From NCBI GenBank assembly GCA_034440575.1, contig JAOTOL010001554.1:225001-289000 (forward strand): a stretch of 64,000 bases of DNA, written 5' to 3'. Position 1 is the first letter of the stretch; every line of letters starts with the position of its first letter. The DNA is from Imbricaverruca yamaguchii. Lineage: Eukaryota; Arthropoda; Thecostraca; Neoverrucidae. Shown in pieces: positions 45,501 to 55,905 of the stretch. The position numbers were made by a program, and so were the translations under genes. Below the pieces are notes generated by a model. That model made no database searches. It was given only the letters and a program-made list of their open reading frames with translations, and was not told where the DNA came from.

Positions 45501-48202
45501 CCGCTAAACATCCAGGTGAGCAAATGCCCGTATAATCTGGCATAGATTTGTGCGTGTGAAAGCTCCAATAAAATGGGCACGAAATAGTAACGAGTGCTTT
45601 GAATAACTACGTGTCATTTTCTAAATTGTCGTTGGCTCAGCCCCGCCTCTTGAACGTTGCATTTAAGTTGATTCTTCTTGTAGATCAAAATTATCCACGG
45701 ATGGTTCATTGAGGGTTCAACGAACCCAGAGAGGGTCCTGACGCCTTTTCCTGGATGCCAACCTCTACTGGGGGCGACACGCTCTGGTTTAATTTCAGCG
45801 TTCAATGATGCTGGAATCACAGGACGGCTGTGGCCGGCTCCCGCTCTTGGCCACCATGTGCGATTCGTAAGCAAAGGGTAAATGTAATTCCTTTGTTCAA
45901 AAACAGACCCAAGTTATCATCTTTTAAATGTCTCATTATAATATACGAAAGCTGGTCCCGCATAGGTGACAATGTGAACCCGATATTATGATGGAATTGC
46001 TGCATATTATTCTAGCCTGCATCTCACGCAGGTTTTTGGGATCTCCTTTGCATCCACAACGCATATTAAAATGACGTGTCGGAGCCACTGTGCGCACGCA
46101 CTATTTGACCGCAATCTGCACTTAACAAACTTTCCCTGGGCTCTCGCACGATGTATAAAACTATTTAGCGTACATGCGTAAGCTTGCCTACGATTAGCTG
46201 AATGACCTATGCAGTCGATGCGCCCCTAAACACCTCCTCCAATTGCCTACGATTATTACCCTGGTACGTAAAATCCGAAACATCGAACATTATGATCCGA
46301 ATATAACCCTATGTGTATGTGCCATGTTACTGAATTATGTTCCAAATTCTTACCGAACTACACACGTATGTTTCGATAATATAACTACAAGACAAAATTA
46401 AGACAGGAGAAATCTGAAATTCAGCTTCAATTTTCAACCACAAAATAAAATGATACTATACGAAAATAGCTCGGAGCTTTTCATTTCATCGTATGAAGTT
46501 TAACAAGACGCACAGTGTGGCTGCATTCTGTAGAACTTTACCACTGTTAAACTGATCAATCCGAGGTGATTTAGATGTACGCACATACAATCGTACATGA
46601 TGAGTAATAGATGAGTAATTCTTTCCTTGAGGGTTTGGAACGGTTGTCTAGCCTGGTGGTCGCCCACCTACAAAAAGCAGTTCCTTCGTCCAGCAAGCTC
46701 TTTCGCGACATAAAAAGATTCCAACACCGTGCAAGTAAAAGAGAGCCAACTCGTAATGCTGTAACAAAGTTGCTAAAAAGGTACTGTTTTAACCGTAAAA
46801 TATACATACTGGCACAGTATCGTAATACTGGCCCGTAACTGTAATACTGTGACCCCGTAAGCCAGCCGACGGGCAACTCCTGAACTGGAGCCGGCCGGTG
46901 GCTTGCCGGCTGCCGCGCCGCGGCGACGGCCGAACGTGGGGCTAAAGTCCAATGGCCGGCGGCCGCCCGCGGAGAGGGAAAAGGACACCTGGCGGTCGCC
47001 GAGAGCCAGGGCAGTGTGCCTTGGTCTTCTGGTCGCTGCCGCGCCCGACGAACCACCCCCGGTTGGCAGATCTCTCTGGACTGTCGAGCAAAGCGGCCCT
47101 GTCGCGCGGTCGGTCGCGTGTATAAATTAATAACTGTATTTCTGCCTCCAAATTTAGAACTGAAATTAATTACTGTCAGCTGTCGGCCTGGAACATTATT
47201 GCGTCACCATATATTCACTATACTTTCTGCACAATATATCATGCAAAGAACATACCATTTTTGCTACCGGAGTGACTCGTACGCGAGGTTGAGACCCTAG
47301 TCTATCACGTGCGTATAAGAACGACCTTCACTGCAATGCACACGAACTGCAGTCTGGTGTGCAACTCGGGTTGACAAGAGGCAGGAGGCTATAATGAACT
47401 ATGGGTAACCAGTTCTCGCAGGTTAATGCACATTTTCATCAGCGACACTGTGACGGTTTCGCGACGCGAACAATCATCGGATTCTAAACGAAAGAAAAAA
47501 TGTTCCGTCAGAGGATATTCTGGTCAAACAAACATTCGACCGCCAGCGGACTTTAAACCAAAACACCCATAGAAACATACAATTATACCGGAAACTCTGC
47601 AGCGCATAGGTTTGTACTCAATATAGTGCAGTTCACTGCTGAATCCGCAAAAATAGAAGGAATTGTGCCCCCCTTTGGCCATTAGGCATTCTGCGGTTGG
47701 GTGATCTAGAACTTGATCAGTCACGTTTTTGATCATTGATGCTCACATATAAATCTGGCATTTCTTCTACCTTTATATATGATAGGTAAACAAAAGCATA
47801 ATTTGTTTGCCTTTTAAAAGGAAAATAACGCACATCAATCCAGTGGTGGCAGATTCCAGGGGGCAGGGTTGGTACCAAAATGCCACCATGGTTTGGCGAT
47901 TCTTAAACACTATATACAAGTCCTTCGACTGGAAAGAATCAACTCAAAATATTGTTTTGCCCCCCCCCCCAGTTTTTGGGGCAATCCACCGTCTCTGTAT
48001 CACCAGCAACAATGGTCAATGATGCAGTACCTATGCACATGTGGATCAACATGACAATGATGCATGACACTTTTTATAACACAAAACAGTAATGGTGAAT
48101 AAATGAATGAAATATGGTGAAATCCTGCAGTATGTATTTTGCAGTTTCATGAAAACAGGGTGGACTGCAGATGGCCAAATTATAGGTGAAATTGGAATGA
48201 CA
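42591..48202. other. Long stretch without recognised genes
   Basis: 5.6 kb of mostly unique-looking sequence. Noted inside: a (CTG)n run at about 43135-43160, a CpG-rich patch at 43800-44040, a 22-bp degenerate tandem repeat (45235-45325), a GC-rich patch at 46850-47110, and a C-run with TTTTGCCCCC at about 47958, echoed at about 50985. A segment ending GAAGCCCAG before GTGAGC at 45147 looks like a donor site, but its reading frame matches nothing I know. Confidence 0.5.
45235..45325. repeat. 22-bp degenerate tandem repeat, about 4 copies
   Basis: Units of 22 bp built on CACTACGGCTGCACCGAGC; the later units diverge (CCATGACTGCACCAATC). Confidence 0.85.
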
Positions 48203-50579
48203 AAATTATAGATGCTGCCCATTGAGCACCAAGTGATCAGAAAATGCAGTGGAAATCTGCAATTAGCTCAACCATTCTTTTCAGACCATTCATCAGATCC
48301 AGACTCCGATGACGTCGGCATGGATGGTTCATCCACGCCGACAACGTTACCGCAGTCTGGCGCGAATACATCCACAACATTGGCGTCGCTGGAGTCCAGC
48401 GCGGACGCCTCGACGACATCGCTGCAGTCTCGCGCGGATGCCTCGTCGCTGCAGTCCCGGAAGTGGGAGCAGCGTCGCAAACTGGACGAAGGTATCGACA
48501 GCAGCACGAATTTACATATCCGTGGATATACTACAACCCTGGTAAAGACTGCGTCACATGCAGTCTTTGCCAGAAAGCGTTATCAGAAGGCCTGCTGCAC
48601 ACACAGACACGGATGGAATTTGCCTTTTTCGAAGGATTCAGAAACTGGAAGAAGGCGGTGGAGAAATTCCAAAAACATGAGAAAAGTGACTGCCACCGAC
48701 ACGTCACCATAAAACACCACCTGAAGTCAACACATAGCGTGGAGCACAGCCTGAACCTACAGGAAACTGCCAGCCAAAATGTCGTCCAGAAAGCCCTACC
48801 GCTGCTCTTTGCCTCAGCGCAGTATTTGGGACAGCAGGGATTCCCGCTCAGGGGTCATGAAAACCGCGATGGGGCTCTGTACAAGCTGGTGCTCCATAGG
48901 GCAAAGACGGACAACCTCACTGACGTGGTCGTCTTTCTCAATAGACGGCGGAATAACTGGATGTCCCCGGTCATTCAAAACGAGATAATCGAAATGTTTG
49001 GACGTCAGATCCTACTGGACATCATGAAAGAACTTCGAGGTGTCGACTTCATTGGACTGTTTGCTGACGGGACCACCTATAAATGCGGCATAGAGCAGTT
49101 CAGTCTCTGTATCCAGTATCTTGATGCCAAGATGAGGTCGACTAACGCCTTTATTGGTTTTTTATGACGTCGCTAGCAGCACTGGCGAGACACTGACCCT
49201 CGTGATTAAGGACATTCTTACCCGACTCGACATCCCGATGCAGAAGTTGTCTGGCTTCTCCTTCGACACTGCAGCGAACATGAGCTAAGTTCATAAAGGT
49301 GTACAAAGTCGGCTTAAGGATCTGAACCCGCATTGTGTATACGTGCCGTGTGTCAACCACTCCCTGGACTTGGTGCTCCAGGAGGCGGGAAGAAGTGTGT
49401 TGGCGGTTGCGGACACGCTGGAGTTTGTGAAGGGCGTGTCAAATGTGTCAAATGCTGTGAACGAATCAGCAAAGCGGACCAACATTCACAAGTCCATTTT
49501 CGAGGAAGGAGAGGTGGTGAAGAAGCCGCTGGCCATCGCGCCAACGCGTTGGTGTGTGCGGTCCTTGGCCATGAAGCGAATGTTGAAACTGTATGGCCAT
49601 ATGCTGGAGGTTCTCTAGGTCCTGGAGGAATATAGCTCCCTACAAGGCGATGCCAGAGCCAGAACTGTCGGGCTGGCGCAAAAGGCGGATCTGACGCCGA
49701 CCTGCGTCGCGCTTGCCCTGACGTCGGCCACCTTTGAGCCATTCGAGACGGTGGCCAAGGCCCCGCAAAGTGCAACCACCGCAGCGTGGTCAGCCATGAA
49801 GTCTGTGGGCTTTCTCAATGACCGCCTACAAAAACTACGAGATGGAGGCATGCGACGGGATGCAATTCAGCTACTGATCAGGCAGTAGCTGAAGCCGAGA
49901 AGCTGGAGTTGGCAGTGCCAGAAATGCGACGATGTAGAACGTCAGCCAGAATCAGACATGATCCAAAAGTCGGAGAAGAGTTTGTGGCGGCTTCACTTAT
50001 TGAAGCCGTGTGTACGAGTATAGCGTCCCTGGAGGGTCTGTATCTCGTGTTGAACGGACTAGACAGCCGCTTCAATTCGAAGGACCTGAAGCTGGCGGCT
50101 TGTCGCGAGCAGTTGGTGCTGAGAGCACTCTCTGGAAGCCAATTACAGGCACCATACCTTCAGCTACCTGTAGTCATCGACGTTGAGAAATTCAAGTGTC
50201 AGCTCATTGTCATAAGTGCAGCATTCAAGAACCCTCCCACCTGCCTAGAGGAGGTATGTGCTAAGCTGGCGGAGATGAAGGAGAGAAGCAGACATATGTT
50301 CAGCGTGGCCACGAAAGTGCTCTCCCTCATCATGAGCCTGCCATGATACAGAGGCCTCTCGGCAGTCGCCTCTGCCGAGAGGTCATTCCCGATGCTGCGA
50401 CGTCTGAAGACGTACCTGAGGTCCATAATGGGACAACCACGGCTGAACCTTCTGGCGCTGATGAATGTGTATAGAGAGAAGGTGGAGGAAATGGCCCTGG
50501 ATAGAATGAAGACAACATTCTTAGAGAGAAACTCAGATAATGAAGACCTTTGGCAAGGTTCAAACCAGACAGTAATCTA
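48203..50579 (+). pseudogene. TTF-zinc-finger hAT-type transposase (ZMYM1-like), broken
   Basis: An acidic, Ser/Thr-rich N-terminus precedes a TTF-type zinc finger in another frame: FTYPWIYYNPGKDCVTCSLC, then the NWKKAVEKFQKHEKSDCHR helix. Next is a DUF4371-like transposase core: AQYLGQQGFPLRGHENRDGA, LLDIMKELRGVDFIGLFADG (the aspartate matches the DEATD-type catalytic site), then DVASSTGETL, FSFDTAANM, VPCVNHSLDLVLQE and PTRWCVRSLAMKR. The C-terminus holds the hAT dimerisation motif SAERSFPMLRRLKTYLRS. It would cut and paste its own element. Frameshifts near 48500, 49160 and 49900, and stops near 49285, 49617, 49886 and 50344, kill it. Terminal inverted repeats were not identified. Domesticated ZMYM1-like host genes exist, but this decay points to a transposon fossil. 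Confidence 0.88.
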
Positions 50580-51020
50580 GATATGCGAAAGTCATTCGTG
50601 AGTGTGTTCCCAGAAATAGTAATAACTCGATTTGTGTTAATTTTTTTTGTCGTTGTATATGTCGTTGGGGTCCGAGTGCTGAACCGGAACCAGCGGGACA
50701 GTTTCAAACTGCTTGTACATTTTGCAGGTGCTGTGGCATGTTCACGTTTAGTGTTAAAAAAACGAACAGCACATTCGGTTAAATCAACATGGCCAAAGTA
50801 CAAAGCCACATTAATTATGAAATACAACTGCTAAACACCGGATCTTCTTTACATCCCCGGGAAGGAAATAGATAAGCAAGACCATATGCCCGCAAAATTG
50901 CGCACCGTGGACGATGGGAGACCACCATAAGTCACTCCCCCACAACTGACCCTAGATTCACACTGGAGAGCCGACCCCTGTTTTGCCCCCCCCCCCCAAC
51001 TTAAAATGAGTTCCTACACC
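50580..51020. other. Non-coding sequence between the hAT relic and the (TA)n tract
   Basis: Holds nothing recognised apart from TTTTGCCCCCCCCCCC at about 50981-50998, a near match to a run upstream of the hAT relic (about 47955-47970). Confidence 0.5.
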
Positions 51021-51021
51021 T

Positions 51022-51280
<259 letters not shown>

Positions 51281-51343
51281 TGATAATTACACCATAGACT
51301 ATTGGGGCACAAAATGCATGAAGTTAGTGGGAAGCCCCACGTC

Positions 51344-51352
51344 GATTGGTCA
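51344..51352. other. 9-bp target-site duplication, left
   Basis: GATTGGTCA, repeated exactly at 52984-52992 on the other side of the foldback element. Copy A of the host repeat has a single related site (ATCGATCGAGTGCATGC), as expected before insertion. Confidence 0.7.
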
Positions 51353-52983
51353 TAGATCATGTGCGCTTGGATTGGAAACCAACAGCTATTTGCGTATTAG
51401 CCCACCTAGCGGCGGGTAAGTAAAAGCACGGAATCGCAGCAGGTTTTAGGCTGTGCGCCTATGGAAATGCTGGGTACGCATTTCGTATTTGATTTTTTCC
51501 AATTGATTCAGCCATCCCAGAATGATTAAATCACCCTCTCATGATACATAATTGGTCAAGGAACCGGACCATTATTTCCTTATTGATTTATTACGCTCCG
51601 CTCAGAAGTTGTCCTGGTGCGAAGTGAAGACATCTTTGAGAGGGGGCCCACCTCGTCCAAAGGGTCGGCACACCGATGTTGGTATCTTGAAGATCTTTGT
51701 CTTGTATCATTAGGTCTTATCTCTTTATCTTTTTCCTCATCTTGAAATGATTGTACGGGGCAAAGTACATGAAGGCAATGGACAGACCGAAATGAATTCG
51801 GACCACATCCAACTGGCTCCCATGTTAGAAGATAAAATAACTGCGGGGTTGGCCAAGCAAACAGTGAGGTGGCAGTCTCCCTCAAAGGTATATAAAACAA
51901 CAACCCTGATTCGAACGATTGGCAAGTGGTAGCGAATCGGCGAGAGGTAGTGGCGTTGCCAGCTAGGGTATGTTGCAAGGGTTGATCTAAGGGGGGGGGG
52001 GGGGGGGAAGAGAAGGTCGCGCCCCTTATGACCCAAAGGATGCCTCTCTTGGAGGTTTCAGTGTACCCCCCACCTAGAAATACTCAGCGGAGCGCGCTCC
52101 TCGGCCTGGGAACGGTAGTCCTCTGAGAGTCCGAACGCACGCCTCGAATTTTTTTCGGCGAAAGTCACTTGTCAGACAAAAACAAATGGTGCCACTCTGG
52201 TAGATCGGAGTGTACCCCGTCCAAATGTTCTGGACAAGGAGCCGCCCCTCTGGAGAAATGATGCCTCCTTGGCAAAATCATGAACCTGTCAGTGGCATGG
52301 TGTATGGTGAGGGGTCTGTACACTCCATGAAACTTACGCTCAATCCTCTGCGGATTGGTGATTACGCTGAAGTATACTCTCCATTCAGTTGTGTAAACCA
52401 CTCCACCTGAAAATATCAGCCACGTATCTAGAGAGCAAGGAGGGTGGGGGCGAAAACAAAACCGCCCATTCTTATCTTTAATGATGAAACTGTCCCCTTA
52501 ATGCTTGCTTTCCTCACCCGCAATAATTGCAACTTCTAGCATGGGAGGGTATGTAATGTGACCCCTCTGTTCATTTTCGTCTACCTATTGCATTCATGTA
52601 CTTTGCCCCCTTCGATCGTTTTAAGGAATCAACAGGTGTGCCCACCCTTTCGGCGAAATAGGCTCCCTCCCACAGATGCCTTCACTTCGCATTACGACAA
52701 CTTCGGAACGAAGCATAATCAATCAATAAGTAATGAACGGAAAGGTTCCTTCATCAATTCTGTATCATGGAAGGCAGATGCAATCCTCCTGGGGTGGCTG
52801 AATCAATTGAAAAAAATGCAAATACGAAATGCGTACCCAGAAATCCCATACGCGCACGGCCTGAGACTGGCCGCGTTTCCGTGATTTTACTTACCCGCCG
52901 CTAGGTGGCAGGTTGGCGCCGCTGATACGCGCCGATGAAAGGCACGAACTCGGAATTTCAAATCCAGGCGTGCATCTTCCGTG
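51353..52983. mobile_element. Foldback-type element, ~1.63 kb, very long inverted arms
   Basis: The two halves are imperfect reverse complements. Paired landmarks: CACCTAGCGGCGGGTAAGTA (about 51401 and, inverted, about 52886-52905); TACGCATTTCGTATTTG; TCATGATACA/TCATGATACAG; GAAGTTGTC...GCGAAGTGAAG; GGGGCAAAGTACATGAA (about 51758 and, inverted, about 52605); TCCCATG[TC]TAGAAG. Clear pairing covers about 540 bp per arm, and weaker similarity (GTGTACCCC near 52060 with GTACACTCC near 52210) may reach the centre near 52150. Flanking 9-bp duplications mark it as inserted DNA. No protein is encoded, so it must depend on a transposase elsewhere. A 9-bp duplication and long arms would suit a Mutator-like or foldback family; class unassigned. 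Confidence 0.8.
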
Positions 52984-52992
52984 GATTGGTCA
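52984..52992. other. 9-bp target-site duplication, right
   Basis: GATTGGTCA, identical to 51344-51352. The host repeat resumes directly after it. Confidence 0.7.
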
Positions 52993-53094
52993 CATGCTCC
53001 ATGGTACCATATGTTAATTAAAAGTCTAAATTATTATGGGACACAGCCAACATTGATGGGGCGCTTGCCCCTTAAAAATATATCAAAGAACACC

Positions 53095-53212
53095 CGGGAG
53101 GGCTGATGGACGGATTTGGTGGGCAGCTGGTTGAGTGTACACAGCGCAACCAAGAAGGGCCCTTGTGGCTCATAGTTGCACTTATCTTTTATGCCTTTAT
53201 GTCTTTATGAAA
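53095..53212 (+). mobile_element. CR1 retrotransposon 3' end only
   Basis: Starts at GGGAGGGCTGATGG, the last codons and stop of CR1 ORF2, and covers the 3' UTR (GGGCCCTTGTGGCTCATAGT, then TTTATGTCTTTATG). Very short 5'-truncated insertion inside interspersed repeat copy B. The 3' UTR is shared with the copies at 55.3-55.9 and 58.5-59.7 kb. Confidence 0.9.
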
Positions 53213-53762
53213 ACCAGCTGCAGGTTCCATATCTACACATGGGTGATAAGGGCGTGATATTCCAATCGGTATCGGTACCTCCACTGGTAGTCTAAATATA
53301 ATGTTGGCTCATTTTCTTGGCCAGAGGACTTCCCGCTTCTCATGGGAGGGACATGTCCCTACTGCCCCCATCCTGTTTACGCTTCTGTACCAAGTGGGGA
53401 GGAATTATGTTGCAACGGTTGTCTTTTACTTGCTCCTAACCCTCCTTCCCGACCGTGATCTTCAGTTGGCCTGTCTCAACATATTGCTATTACCCGTGGC
53501 ACCGCGCGATTCCTGCGGCTCTCGACATGAATGTAGTCAGCGTGGGTCCAAGCAAAAGGTACTGGTGATAAGAGAAAATAAGGCTCATATTCGTGGACAA
53601 TATTCTTCACGCTTCTAAATACACCCAATTTTGTTCAAGATTGATGGTATTTAAGATCGGAAATGTTGAGTTGAAAAAAAACGTAAGTTTGGCTGGAACG
53701 CCTACGGGACTGAGCAATTGTCCAGCCCATGTGACGTCACCGGTTGCCAAACGATATTGGAC

Positions 53763-54886
53763 ATGCTTGCTGCGGAAGCAAGCCCACTTGCTGTGCAGGC
53801 GGGCCTGTTTGCTGTGCAGGTGGTCATCCTGCAGGCTGGCTCACTCGCAGGGCAGGCTGGCTGGCCCACTTGCTGGGCAGGCCAGCCCACTTGCTATGCA
53901 GGCAGGCCTGCTTGCTGTGCATGGCAGGCCTGCTTGCTGTGCAGGCAGGCCTGCTTGCTGTGCAGACAGGCCTGCACAGGAAGCAGGCTGGCCCACTCGC
54001 AGGGCAGGCTGGCTGGCCCACTTGCCAGCCTGGCAGGCCACTTTCTGTGCAGGCGGGCCCGCTCGAAGGGCAGGCTGGCTGGCCCACTTGCTGTGCAGGT
54101 GGTCATCCTGCAGGCTGGCTCACTCGCAGGGCAGGCTGGCTGGCCCACTTGCTGGGCAGGTCAGCCCACTTGCTATGCAGGCAGGCCTGCTTGCTGTGCA
54201 TGGCAGGCCTGCTTGCTGTGCAGGCAGGCCTGCTTGCTGTGCAGGCAGGCCTGCTTGCTGTGCAGGCAGGCATGCTTGCTGTGCAGACAGGCCTGCACAG
54301 GAAGCAGGCTGGCCCACTCGCAGGGCAGGCTGGCTGGCCCACTTGCCAGCCTGGCAGGCCACTTGCTGTGCAGGCGGGCCCACTTGCCAGCCTGGCAGGC
54401 CACTTGCTGTGCAGGCGGGCCCACTTGCCAGCCTGGCCGGCCACTTGCTGTGCAGGCGGGCCCGCTTGCCAGCCTGGCTGGCCACTTGCTGTGCAGGCGG
54501 GCCCACTTGCCAGCCTGGCTGGCCACTTGCTGTGCAGGCGGGCCCGCTTGCCAGCCTGGCTGGCCACTTGCTGTGCAGGCGGGCCCACTTGCCAGCCTGG
54601 CTGGCCAACTTGCTGTGCAGGCGGGCCCACCTGCCAGCCTGGCTGGCCACTTGCTGTGCAGGCGGGCCCGCTTGCCTTTCAGGCAGGCCTGCTTGCCGTG
54701 CAGGTGGACCTGCCTACCAAGCTGGCTGGCTCACTTGCTGGGTAGGTCAGTCTGCTTGCTGTGCAGGTGGGCCCACTTGCTGTGCAGGTAGGCCCACTTG
54801 CTGTGCAGGTGGGCTTGCTTGCCGTGCATGTGGGACTGTTTGCTGTGCAGGTGGTCATCCTGCAGGCTGGCTCACTCGCAGGGCAG
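53763..54886. repeat. GC-rich minisatellite, 41-bp unit and longer super-units
   Basis: 54361-54660 is a clean 41-bp array (ACTTGCTGTGCAGGCGGGCC then CACTTGCCAGCCTGGCT). 53820-54050 and 54095-54355 are two copies of a ~275-bp block containing GTGGTCATCCTGCAGGCTGG, and a third fragment of that block lies at 54849-54886. Nearly stop-free on both strands: frames of up to 436 codons (plus) and 176 codons (minus) rich in Cys, Ala, Gly and Leu. These are artefacts of the repeat. Confidence 0.96.
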
Positions 54887-54887
54887 T

Positions 54888-54928
54888 GTGTGCACAATGG
54901 TAGCTTCATGGACTACCATTGTGCACAC
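54888..54928. repeat. Perfect 16-bp hairpin
   Basis: GTGTGCACAATGGTAG, 9-nt loop, then its exact reverse complement. The arm plus loop recurs directly at about 54934-54955 (GCACAATGGTAGCTTCATGG). Located exactly at the end of the minisatellite. Confidence 0.85.
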
Positions 54929-54989
54929 CTCTAAGCACAATGGTAGCTTCATGGACCTTCCTAAAACCAGTTCCATATGCAGCATGATA

Positions 54990-55145
54990 CTGCATGCTCA
55001 CTTGCACTCGCCGACTTATTCACTTCGTGATCACTCACCAGCGCAATCACCCACCACAGCATTCACCCAGAAGTTCACTCACTCAACAGGTACGCACTCA
55101 CCAACTAACTCGCCACTCACACGTACACTTACTCACTGACGTATC
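54990..55145. repeat. CACTCAC-rich simple sequence
   Basis: Degenerate CACTC/ATTCAC words over about 150 bp, without a fixed period. Confidence 0.7.
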
Positions 55146-55264
55146 CACTCGCTCGTTCACGCGCACACGCGAACACGAGTGCAGTAGACGGTGACGCATC
55201 ATGGATATGCAGGTATATAGTGTATATAGGAATGTAATGCAATAAATGCAATAAATGTAATAAA

Positions 55265-55905
55265 TGTAATGCAATAAATAGGAATGTATCATACAGAAGT
55301 GAGGAAGTGATCAGGAAGCTTTACTGTGCATACGTCAGGCCACATTTGGAATACTGCATCCAAGCTTGGTCTCCTAGCTATGAAAAAGATTGTTGGCTTT
55401 TAGAGAGAGTACAAAAGAGGGCTACAAAAATGGTTAATGGCATAAGCAACCTGGCATATGAGGAAAGATTGAAGAAATTGAATATGTTTTCACTTAGATA
55501 TAGAAGGCTGAGAGGAGATCTCATCGAGGTCTTTAAATTTGTCAATGGTCTGGAGAGGGGATACCTTGGGGAAATGTTTGAATTTAACAGAAATGATGCA
55601 ATTAGAGGTCATAAATTCAAAATTAAAATTAACCACAGCAGAACAAGGTTAAGGCAAACTTTCTTCACCAACAGGGTAGTGGAACACTGGAACCAGCTGC
55701 CAGAAAACATCGTCAGTAGCAGCACATTGAACATCTTTAAAAACAGCATAGACAATCATTATAAGAATAGAGGGCTTTCTTTTCAGTATTACAGGGAGGG
55801 CTGATTGGCAGATTTGGTGGGCAACTGGTTCAGTGTACAGAGTGCAACCAATAAGGGCCCTTGTGGCTCAGAGTTGCACTAATCTTTTATGTCTTTATGT
55901 CTTTA
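55265..55905 (+). mobile_element. 5'-truncated CR1 retrotransposon
   Basis: Carries the last ~175 codons of ORF2, the 3' UTR (55804-55880) and a short (TTTATGTC)n tail. 5' truncation is at about 55265, where it abuts ATAAATG-type simple sequence. Confidence 0.92.
55268..55803 (+). pseudogene. CR1 ORF2 C-terminal fragment
   Basis: Open frame that reads SEEVIRKLYCAYVRPHLEYC, then AWSPSYEKDCWLLERVQKRA, NLAYEERLKKLNMFSLRYRR, GDLIEVFKFVNGLERG and VVEHWNQLPENIVSSSTLN, ending in YYREG and a TGA. This is the thumb/C-terminal region following the RT palm in CR1 elements and has no catalytic residues of its own. The frame is undamaged over its whole length, so this insertion is younger than the I-like LINE. 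No function can remain without the palm and endonuclease. Confidence 0.92.

Larger units (their letters stand above)
51290..53762 (+). repeat. Interspersed repeat family, copy B (split by two insertions)
   Basis: Three segments match copy A in order: about 51300-51352, 52984-53094 and 53213-53762. The first gap is the foldback element, the second a CR1 3' end. About 46 bp present in copy A (about 41990-42035) is missing at the second insertion, either deleted on insertion or gained in A. The copy ends at TTGCCAAACGATATT, where the 41-bp minisatellite begins. Confidence 0.83.

Noticed and set aside
44953..45507. 184-codon plus-strand frame including a CCCAG before GTGAGC donor-like site
   Set aside because: Unrecognised protein. 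Part of it runs through a 22-bp tandem repeat, and no good acceptor lies upstream.
53593..54903. Cys/Ala/Gly-rich frames of up to 436 codons on the plus strand and 176 on the minus
   Set aside because: By-product of the GC-rich 41-bp minisatellite; open on both strands at once.
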